This document shows, in pieces, positions 1 through 6,487 of a stretch of 64,000 nucleotides of DNA (position 1 is the first letter of the stretch; each line of letters begins with the position of its first letter). This stretch comes from Fimbriimonadales bacterium. Lineage in GTDB: Bacteria > Armatimonadota > Fimbriimonadia > Fimbriimonadales > ATM1. The stretch lies in the NCBI GenBank assembly GCA_026129745.1, contig JAHCHL010000003.1, forward strand, positions 124,001-188,000, written 5' to 3'. The translations under genes and the position numbers were made by a program. The notes below the pieces were generated by a model. It had not been told where the DNA came from and searched no databases. It saw nothing but the letters and a program-made list of their open reading frames with translations.

Positions 1-330
1 GAAGAACAATACGCCCGATACCAGCAGCTTAGCCTGCAGCAGCAAGGTCCGTCGGCCCTCGCGCGACCCGAAATAGCGAAGGAAGTCGGGTTGAGCGAGG
101 CGCAGCAGAACCAAATCCGCCAGATTCAGCAAGCCCAGCAAGAAACCATGCGAAGCATGATGCAGGGCGGTGGAGGTGGCGGCGATCGCCAGGCGATGAT
201 GCAGCAGATGCAAGCCATGCGCGAAGAAACTGACAAGAAGATCCTTGCCGTGCTCAACTCTGACCAGCGCGCGAAGTGGGACTCCATGCTCGGCAAGCCG
301 TTCAACTTCGGCCAAGGCCGAGGCGGCTAA
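1..330 (+). CDS. Q/M-rich secreted-type protein, C-terminal part (partial at window edge)
   Basis: The frame is open from base 1, so the gene begins left of the window and only its last 109 codons are seen; a TTG at 91 is internal, not a likely start. The visible part is rich in Gln, Met and Arg, with a run of six glycines in the middle. It ends in a segment (LNSDQRAKWDSMLGKPF) of the kind found at the C-terminus of planctomycete and armatimonadete periplasmic proteins that have LTxEQ-type helices, distantly like the Spy/CpxP fold. I cannot assign a function. A strong terminator follows. Confidence 0.7.
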   Translation, partial: EEQYARYQQLSLQQQGPSALARPEIAKEVGLSEAQQNQIRQIQQAQQETMRSMMQGGGGGGDRQAMMQQMQAMREETDKKILAVLNSDQRAKWDSMLGKPFNFGQGRGG

Positions 331-359
331 GTTCAGAAGCCTACTCACCTAAGAAAAAT

Positions 360-397
360 GGCTCGCAACCGGAAGGTTGCGAGCCAATTCACTTTTT
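360..397 (+). terminator. Rho-independent terminator
   Basis: There is an 11-bp perfect stem (GGCTCGCAACC at 360-370 with GGTTGCGAGCC at 375-385) with a GGAA tetraloop, followed by a T-rich stretch ending in TTTTT. It ends the Q/M-rich gene. Confidence 0.9.
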
Positions 398-472
398 GGT
401 CTCACTTGTAAGGAGGTGCCGGCGGCCCATTAGCAACGCTGCCGGGGCCGCCGAAGAAAGGGGCCTCCCGCT

Positions 473-790
473 TCAAGCAGTTGGCTGCGAAGAGCTTGGC
501 CCTGACGGGTCAGATCCGGCAGACGAAGCATTGTCGCCGGACAGGATCCTTCTCGCTCGGTCCATGACCTCGCGATTGAGGTCGATGAGCTTCTGAATCG
601 CGCGCCTGAGTCGACCGGCTTCCTCGTCCATGCAGTCCTGCGAAAGGATTTCGGCGCCTTGTCTGAGCATTCGCGCTTCTCGCCGTGCTTGCCGGGCGAT
701 GCGAACGAGCCTGCGCACTTTGCGAAGCGGATGCATCGCAGCGCGCTCGATTGCGCTCACTTCCCGCCTGACGTCGAATTCAGTCAGCAT
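473..790 (-). CDS. Orphan 105-aa basic helical protein under a c-di-AMP riboswitch
   Basis: This is a 105-residue protein with no family I recognise. Residues 1-85 are almost continuously helical in character and rich in Arg/Glu/Leu, so a coiled coil is likely. The last 20 residues are a low-complexity Ser/Pro/Gly tail. It has no signal peptide and no membrane segment. A strong SD (GGAGGT, 6 nt before the ATG at 790) supports the start. Its leader of about 240 nt carries the ydaO-type c-di-AMP aptamer, so it is very probably a c-di-AMP-controlled gene. Usual targets of this riboswitch are potassium transporters and wall hydrolases; this protein looks like neither, so its role is open. Confidence 0.75.
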   Translation of the reverse strand: MLTEFDVRREVSAIERAAMHPLRKVRRLVRIARQARREARMLRQGAEILSQDCMDEEAGRLRRAIQKLIDLNREVMDRARRILSGDNASSAGSDPSGPSSSQPTA

Positions 791-896
791 TTTCAGACCT
801 CCAAGGTTTATTTTGTGGACCGTTTAGTCCATTTGAATCCCCGCATTTCTGCGAGTCTTCTGCATGGAGCGTCTTCAACAGCACCGCGCTGTGCTT

Positions 897-1025
897 GTAT
901 GGACACTCTCGATCCGCCTGCGGGGTTAGCTGTCGGGTTAGGGCCAAGAGCTACCCTTCCGTTTCCGGATTCACCCCAATAGTTGGGTCCCCCGCCCCGG
1001 CCTGGCGACCGGGTTCGGCTGAATC
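897..1025 (-). promoter_or_regulatory. Cyclic-di-AMP (ydaO/yuaA) riboswitch
   Basis: Read on the minus strand, the leader shows the conserved blocks of the ydaO/yuaA aptamer in order: GCCGAACCC, GGGGGACCCAA, TTGGGGTGAATCC, GGAAGGGTAGCT, AACCCGACAGCTAACC, then CCGCAGGCGG and GAGAG. The closing stem can form between GGTCGCC (1004-1010 on the plus strand as its complement) and GGCGGAT (912-918). The expression platform (about 791-896) has only weak hairpins and no T-run, so control of translation is more likely than termination. The downstream gene is the 105-aa orphan. In known members ligand binding usually turns expression off. Confidence 0.92.
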
Positions 1026-1028
1026 CAT

Positions 1029-1034
1029 ATTATA
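1029..1034 (-). promoter_or_regulatory. -10 box of the riboswitch transcript
   Basis: A perfect TATAAT on the minus strand lies just upstream of the aptamer, at the right place for transcription to start at its 5' end. I see no good -35 hexamer. Confidence 0.55.
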
Positions 1035-1163
1035 CAGGACAACTGACCTAAAGGAGCACGGAAATCTTTATCAGTGTTTCGAACAGCGCAACGTCGAGCC
1101 AAAGCACCGAGCCTTTTGAAGGCCAAGATCCGGGCGAGCACCCCGAAGTAAACTGCCGGTTCC

Positions 1164-1949
1164 ATGCCGGAAAGAGTGACCGCGCCAAAGATTCGCGCGA
1201 TGAAGGGCAACCAGAAGATTGTTTGCCTCACAGCATATGACCAACCGAGCGCTGCGATCGCCGATGCCGCCGGAGTCGATCTCATCTTAGTCGGCGACTC
1301 GGTCGGCAACGTCGTGTTGGGATACGAAAACACCTTGCCGGTTTCATTGGATGACATGATTCATCACACCCGCGCTGCAGCGAAGGGCACCAAAAGTGCG
1401 CTGCTTGTTGCGGACATGCCGTTCGGTTCGTATCAATCGAGCGTCGAAGATGCAGTTCGTTCGGGTATCGCCTTGATCAAAGCCGGCGCAGAAGCGGTGA
1501 AGCTGGAAGGCGATTACGTGGACGCGATACAGGCGCTCATGAAAGCAGGAATTCCGGTGATGGGACACGTCGGAATGACGCCGCAAAGCGTGAACGTTTT
1601 CGGCGGATTCAAAGTACAAGGACGCGGCAAACAAGCCGACGCGGTTTTGGAAGCGGCAAAGCGAATCGAAGGCGCGGGCGCGTTCTCAATCGTATTGGAG
1701 ATGATCCCGAGTGTAGTCGCCGACAAAATCACGCGCGAGCTTTCGATTCCCACAATCGGCATCGGCGCAGGGCCTGATTGTGACGGCGAAGTGCAAGTGT
1801 TTCACGACATCATGGGTTTGCATCCCGGCGATCCGTACAAACACACGCGCAGATTCTTGAACGCATACGAAGCGATGACGCTTGCAGCGGTCGAGTACGC
1901 GAAAGGCGTCCGCGAGGGCACGTTCCCAACGAAAGACAACAGCTTCTGA
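1164..1949 (+). CDS. panB: 3-methyl-2-oxobutanoate hydroxymethyltransferase
   Basis: Cytosolic enzyme that makes 2-dehydropantoate from 2-oxoisovalerate and 5,10-methylene-tetrahydrofolate, the first step of pantothenate synthesis. Family signatures are visible throughout: LTAYDQPSAAIADAAG near residue 22, the metal-binding region LVGDSVGNV near 43, DMPFGSYQ near 84, KLEGDY near 113 and GHVGMTPQ near 134. The length of 261 aa is normal. The stop TGA overlaps the start of panC (TGATG), so the two are translationally coupled. The ATG has no strong SD. Confidence 0.97.
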   Translation: MPERVTAPKIRAMKGNQKIVCLTAYDQPSAAIADAAGVDLILVGDSVGNVVLGYENTLPVSLDDMIHHTRAAAKGTKSALLVADMPFGSYQSSVEDAVRSGIALIKAGAEAVKLEGDYVDAIQALMKAGIPVMGHVGMTPQSVNVFGGFKVQGRGKQADAVLEAAKRIEGAGAFSIVLEMIPSVVADKITRELSIPTIGIGAGPDCDGEVQVFHDIMGLHPGDPYKHTRRFLNAYEAMTLAAVEYAKGVREGTFPTKDNSF

Positions 1950-2797
1950 TGCAAGTCGTTCGCACGCCAGACGAACTTTCGAAGGCCGTTTTGAATCGCA
2001 AAGGCCCGGTGTTTCTCGTTCCGACGATGGGTTACTTGCACAAAGGACACGCAAGTTTGATTCGCATGGCCGCCAAGGATCGCGACGAAAACAAACCGAA
2101 AGGTACCGTTGTGATGTCGCTCTTTGTAAACCCGACGCAATTCAACGATCCTCAAGACCTCGATAAGTATCCGCGCGACGAAGAACATGACAAAAGGATC
2201 GCGCAAGAAGCCGGATGCGATGTGATTTTCGCTCCGCCGCTAGAAGTCGTTTATCCGAGCGGATTGCAAACGACGCGAATCCACGTTCCTAAAGTCTCCG
2301 AACGGTGGGAAGGCGAACACAGGCCGGGGCATTTCGACGGCGTCGCGACAATCGTCGCGAAGTTGTTTCACATGGTGCTGCCCGATTACGCCTATTTCGG
2401 CGAGAAGGACTGGCAACAATGCCGCGTAATCGCGAAGATGGTTGACGACCTGAATTTTCCGGTCTATCTTAAGTTCGGCGAAACAGTGCGAGAGGACGAC
2501 GGGCTTGCCATGTCGTCGCGCAATGCATTGTTGCGGCCGGAAGTGCGATTGAAAGCGCCCGCGTTGCATCGCGCGATTTCACAAGCGGCCAAGGCATTCA
2601 GCGAAGGCCGCCCGGCGCGTATTTGCGAAAGCGACGCGGCGCAGGCGATGCTCGACGCGGGGTTCACAAAAGTGGATTACGTAGCGATCGTGGATGGCAT
2701 GACTCTCGATCCGATTGATTCGCCCGTTCCCGGAGTGCGAGTCTTGGCCGCCGCGCACATCGGCGGAGTTAGGCTAATCGACAACGTTGCGGTGTAG
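1949..2797 (+). CDS. panC: Pantothenate synthetase (pantoate--beta-alanine ligase)
   Basis: Condenses pantoate with beta-alanine using ATP to give pantothenate. The nucleotidyltransferase HxGH motif is seen as PTMGYLHKGHASL (His31 and His34), and the second ATP site as MSSRNALL after residue 180. The length of 282 aa is typical. The ATG overlaps the panB stop, so panB and panC form one operon; yjbQ follows 9 bp downstream. No panD is visible in the window. Confidence 0.97.
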   Translation: MQVVRTPDELSKAVLNRKGPVFLVPTMGYLHKGHASLIRMAAKDRDENKPKGTVVMSLFVNPTQFNDPQDLDKYPRDEEHDKRIAQEAGCDVIFAPPLEVVYPSGLQTTRIHVPKVSERWEGEHRPGHFDGVATIVAKLFHMVLPDYAYFGEKDWQQCRVIAKMVDDLNFPVYLKFGETVREDDGLAMSSRNALLRPEVRLKAPALHRAISQAAKAFSEGRPARICESDAAQAMLDAGFTKVDYVAIVDGMTLDPIDSPVPGVRVLAAAHIGGVRLIDNVAV

Positions 2798-2806
2798 TAT
2801 CGAAGC

Positions 2807-3217
2807 ATGAAATCCCACACCGAATACCTCTGGTTCGAAACGAAGAAGCGCGAAGAGTTCGTGCGCATCACCGACGAAGTCGCGGACGCTGTGGCGAAAA
2901 GCGGCGTGAAAGAGGGCTTTTGTTTGGTATCCGCGATGCACATCACAGCCGCTGTATATGTCAACGATTGGGAGAGCGGACTGATCGAGGACATAAAAGA
3001 GTGGCTCGACGGACTCGCGCCAAAGAAAAATTATCGCCACCATCGCACCGGCGAAGACAACGGCGAAGCGCACCTGAAAAACCTGATCATGCACCACCAA
3101 GTCATTCTTCCGATTACGAATGGAAAGCTCGATTTAGGCCCGTGGCAGCAAGTGTTCTATGCCGAATTCGATGGCAAAAGAAAGAAGCGGGTGATCGTGA
3201 AGGTGATTGGGGATTAA
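2807..3217 (+). CDS. YjbQ/UPF0047 family protein
   Basis: 136-aa member of the YjbQ (UPF0047) family; some members have weak thiamine-phosphate synthase activity, but the true role is unclear. Family motifs are the His-rich [10 protein letters not shown] near residue 45, the [16 protein letters not shown] segment near 77 and the terminal [13 protein letters not shown] block. The conserved His and Asp/Glu residues expected to bind a metal are present. It lies 9 bp after panC and is probably cotranscribed. Its last 4 bp overlap the end of the convergent PEP-CTERM gene. Confidence 0.9.
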   Translation: MKSHTEYLWFETKKREEFVRITDEVADAVAKSGVKEGFCLVSAMHITAAVYVNDWESGLIEDIKEWLDGLAPKKNYRHHRTGEDNGEAHLKNLIMHHQVILPITNGKLDLGPWQQVFYAEFDGKRKKRVIVKVIGD

Positions 3218-4314
3218 CCGTGTGACTTCTTGCGTCGCCTCTTGCAGGCAAGAGACAGCAATCCGATCGCAATCGCGCTCAGCGTCGCAGGTTCCGGCAC
3301 GACCCACATGACGGCGCGGTGTCCGCCGTTCGGGCCAAGCTCTCGAGCCCAGCCGACGATGTTTCCGAATTCGTCAATGCCAAGTGCCTCGGAGCGCTCG
3401 CCCTGGCCGTGAAACTGAGGAGGGAGGAATTGGTGCAAGTTAACGAAGGACTCCGCTGTTCCGGACCACACGCCGGCGTGGCTTCCGACTCCGACAACCG
3501 AGATTTGTCCGACCTGCTGAATTCCATTCGTTCCAAACAACGTTGAGCCGCCCGTTGGGTAGGGATGGAGGTCAACGTAACTTTGCGGCGTTCCAAACCA
3601 GAGCGCGGCGTGGCTGATGTTGTTCACACCTGCGTAACCGACCTGTTGCCCCTTTGCGACTGAGTAAGCCCAACTGGCGTTGGAGCCGGGGGGATTGAGG
3701 TCTACGAAACTCTCGGGGGTGCCTGTCCAGAGTGCGGCATGGAACGGCCCTCCCATCCCGACCGCTCCGACTTGCTGAAAGCCGTCCGTGTCGTTCGCCT
3801 CGCTGGACAAAGTGCTTAGGACTATCGCGCTTTCCGCGGAGCCTCGCCATAGCATTGCGCGACGATTCCCGAAGGGTTGGGTCAATCCGAATCCAACTTG
3901 CTGGTCACCTCCGATGCCCCGTGCGAACGTAGAATGGAACATCTCCGCGTGGAGATTGGCGTAATTCTCCGGTGAACCGAACCACATCACAGCTCGGGCT
4001 CGGAACGGGTTTTCGAGCTCGACATGGCCGACCTGCCTCCCACCTTCTGCGGCGAGCGCATACGAGTTGTCGAAACCGGCCGGGTGCAAGTCAATGAGGC
4101 TTTCGGGCGAGCCCGACCACAAAAGCGCGTGGCTTCCGCCGGTGAGGAAAATGTTCGAATGTCCCACCTGTTGCCCCCCCCCAATTCCCCAACCGTACGA
4201 AAAGGGAAACGGCACGCCGGGGCCGTGAAGTACGACGGCGTTGTATCCGATGGCGTATGCGTGAAGCGCCACCAGAGCGAGTGTGATCGCAGTCTTCCGT
4301 CGTGACTGAATCAT
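3214..4314 (-). CDS. PEP-CTERM protein with HAF-type repeats
   Basis: A secreted protein of 366 aa. It starts [21 protein letters not shown] (signal peptide) at the ATG at 4314, which has AAGGAG 7 nt upstream; a TTG further upstream would precede this SD. The body has six repeats of about 45-50 aa with the core HAxLWxGxPESxVDLHP preceded by QQVG, the pattern of HAF-family extracellular repeats. It ends in VPEPATL, a hydrophobic stretch and RRRKK, a PEP-CTERM sorting tag read by an exosortase. No exosortase is in the window. The function is unknown; surface or exopolysaccharide-linked display is the usual inference. Confidence 0.85.
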   Translation of the reverse strand: MIQSRRKTAITLALVALHAYAIGYNAVVLHGPGVPFPFSYGWGIGGGQQVGHSNIFLTGGSHALLWSGSPESLIDLHPAGFDNSYALAAEGGRQVGHVELENPFRARAVMWFGSPENYANLHAEMFHSTFARGIGGDQQVGFGLTQPFGNRRAMLWRGSAESAIVLSTLSSEANDTDGFQQVGAVGMGGPFHAALWTGTPESFVDLNPPGSNASWAYSVAKGQQVGYAGVNNISHAALWFGTPQSYVDLHPYPTGGSTLFGTNGIQQVGQISVVGVGSHAGVWSGTAESFVNLHQFLPPQFHGQGERSEALGIDEFGNIVGWARELGPNGGHRAVMWVVPEPATLSAIAIGLLSLACKRRRKKSHG

Positions 4315-4391
4315 TCGCGTTCTCCTTGTCAATATACGTGAAATGCAACTCCCCGGTCAAGCTTCCTTGCCCCGGGAATTGCCAGGTTTGG

Positions 4392-4624
4392 TCACTGGAT
4401 TCTCATGTACCTCGCCATCGAGACACGACCGGCGACGATGAACAGCATATAGTCGCCCGGAGGCGCGACGCCCGCGTTCTTCGGCGTGTACACCTCGATC
4501 GAGTCGTCGGTTCGGTTCAGGATCGTCATTCGGATGAATCTTTGATTCATATCGAATCCATGAGTCGTCGCGGCGAGACGAAAAGCAGACCGCCCAAGGC
4601 GGCTGCGTGTATTGCCTTATACAT
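4392..4624 (-). pseudogene. Internally deleted galactose-oxidase-like (DUF1929) gene
   Basis: At 4624 there is a good start: AAGGAG, 7 nt, then ATG, encoding a signal-peptide-like MYKAIHAAALGGLLF that runs into a stop after about 25 codons. In a different frame, immediately following, is the C-terminus of a galactose-oxidase-like DUF1929 domain: TTHGFDMNQRFIRM, then VAPPGDYMLFIV and ARYMRIQ before a TGA at 4392. The catalytic kelch body is missing. I read this as the start and end of one gene joined by a large internal deletion that also shifts the frame. The rest of the region 4315-4764 contains no other gene that I can support. Confidence 0.7.
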
Positions 4625-4764
4625 AATGTTGCTCCTTGATCTCGGCTCCGCGCGACGGCATCCTGCCCTTTGTGGCAAGTTAATCCCTAAGACGAAGCGC
4701 GTAACTGCCCGGTTCCGAAAAGAGCTTTGTGCCGGGCGGGGGGTTTGCGGAGGCCCCTTGTGAG

Positions 4765-6201
4765 CTACAGCGAATGTACGCCTTTACCGTGGGCTGCTTG
4801 TTCGTATGCTTCGAGGATCGGCTCGGCGAGCGTCGGGTGCGCGTGAATCATGTCGCACATATAGTCGAGCGTGCCTTCGAGCTTGATCGCCGCCACGCCT
4901 TCGTGTATCAAATCCGTCGCGTGCGGGCCGATGATGTGCATACCCAGTATTTCGCCGTATTTCTTTTCGGCGACGACCTTGACGAAACCGTCTTGTTCGG
5001 CGATGGCCATCGCTTTTCCGTTTGCGCGGAACATGTATTTGCCTGTCGTCACTTCGTATCCGGCAGACTCGGCTTCGCGCTGCGTCATGCCGACACTCGC
5101 GACTTCCGGCACCGTATAAACGCAGTTCGGGACGGCCTTGTAATCCATCAGCTTGTTTCCGCCCTGCACTGCGTTGTGCGCTGCGACGATTCCCTCCATG
5201 CTCGCAACGTGCGCAAGTTGAATTTTTCCGATCACGTCGCCAATTGCAAAGATGTGTTTTGCGTGCGTTCGCATTTCGCTGCGGCCATCCGCTTCCGCAA
5301 GCACTTCGATTCCTCGTTTGTGCGTTTTGACGCCGGCTTTATCAAGCTTAAGTCCATCGACGTTGGCCTTTCTGCCAACTCCCACTAAGACGATCTCCGC
5401 TTCGATCGTTTGTGTTCCTGTTGGAGTTTTGACTGTGCACTTCCAGCCGCTCTTCGTCCTCTCCGCCTTTTCCATCATTGCGCCGGTGAGCACATCGACG
5501 CCGAGTTTCTTGAACGAACGCCCAAGCTCGACTCCCAACTCTTCTTCGAACATCGGAATCAGGTTGGGCATCATTTCGACGACCGTCGTTTTTGCACCGA
5601 GCCCCGCGAGCACGTATGCGAACTCGACTCCGACTGCGCCGCCACCGATGACTAAAACGCTCTCAGGCACTTTTGGCATGAAGACAGCGTCGTCGCTTGT
5701 CCAGACGTTGTTCTCTTTTCCGTACTTCAGTCCAGGAATGTCGAGCTCCATAACACTCGATCCACCCGCGACAATAAACGTCTTGCCGGTGATCTTTTCT
5801 TTCTTGCCGTCTTTCTCGACTTCGATCGTGTGCGGATCGACGAACGATGCGAAGCCTTGAACGTGCTTGACGCCGTTCTTCTTGAAAAGCATATCGACTC
5901 CGCCGCGCTGCGTCTTGACGATTTTGTCGACACGCGCAAGCATCGCTTCGTGATCAGGCTTGACCTTCCCCTCGACAATTACGCCCAGGTCTTTGGCGTG
6001 TAGAACGTGCTGGTATCTCTCGACGCTTGCAAGCCAAACTTTGGAAGGAATGCAGCCGACGTTTAAGCACGTTCCGCCGAGGTACTCCTTTTCAATGCAG
6101 ATAACGCTCGCACCAAGCTGAGCTGCCTTGATCGCAGCGACGTATCCTCCTGGACCAGCGCCGATAACTACTACATCTGCATCGAATTTGCCGTTTGACA
6201 T
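4765..6201 (-). CDS. lpd: Dihydrolipoyl dehydrogenase (E3)
   Basis: FAD enzyme that reoxidises dihydrolipoyl groups of 2-oxoacid dehydrogenase or glycine cleavage complexes using NAD+. The N-terminal FAD site is VVVIGAGPGGYVAA (residue 9 on) and the redox disulfide is GGTCLNVGCIPSK (near 42). The NAD-binding GGGAVGVEFA and the second FAD contact IGDVIG follow, and the His-Glu active-site segment HIIGPHATDLIHE and HAHPTLAEP lies at the C-terminus. I chose the ATG at 6201 (478 aa) because of the GGAGGA SD; an in-frame ATG at 6327 would add 42 non-homologous residues. E1 and E2 genes are not nearby. Confidence 0.96.
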   Translation of the reverse strand: MSNGKFDADVVVIGAGPGGYVAAIKAAQLGASVICIEKEYLGGTCLNVGCIPSKVWLASVERYQHVLHAKDLGVIVEGKVKPDHEAMLARVDKIVKTQRGGVDMLFKKNGVKHVQGFASFVDPHTIEVEKDGKKEKITGKTFIVAGGSSVMELDIPGLKYGKENNVWTSDDAVFMPKVPESVLVIGGGAVGVEFAYVLAGLGAKTTVVEMMPNLIPMFEEELGVELGRSFKKLGVDVLTGAMMEKAERTKSGWKCTVKTPTGTQTIEAEIVLVGVGRKANVDGLKLDKAGVKTHKRGIEVLAEADGRSEMRTHAKHIFAIGDVIGKIQLAHVASMEGIVAAHNAVQGGNKLMDYKAVPNCVYTVPEVASVGMTQREAESAGYEVTTGKYMFRANGKAMAIAEQDGFVKVVAEKKYGEILGMHIIGPHATDLIHEGVAAIKLEGTLDYMCDMIHAHPTLAEPILEAYEQAAHGKGVHSL

Positions 6202-6487
6202 CGTTTGGGGATCCTCCTCCGGGTTCATTTCTTGAATGGCTTGGATCAAGGAATGCGCCCCGGCGTTCAATTTCGGAACCGTCTTCGTGGCCGCCATCCG
6301 AGCTAAGGAAACTGGTGGATTCTCCATCGATTAACGTCGTTCCGGAAGGTTCAAGAACCAATCGAAAGTATACCCAGGCAGGAAGTCGAACGAGCTTGGC
6401 GAATCTAACGTCCTACAGTTGCCGCATCCCATAAGCCGACGCGTGTGGCTATTTGCTTTGCCTATTTGGGATGGGCGGAGGGTGACA

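Noticed and set aside
4302-4763. Plus-strand 153-codon open frame
   Set aside because: It is antisense to the oxidase remnant, has no SD or recognisable domain, and the minus strand explains the sequence better.
6202-6327. In-frame N-terminal extension of lpd from the ATG at 6327
   Set aside because: The added 42 residues do not look like lpd, whereas the ATG at 6201 has a strong GGAGGA and starts right before the FAD motif. A TATACT box near 6368-6373 suggests that this stretch is 5' UTR.
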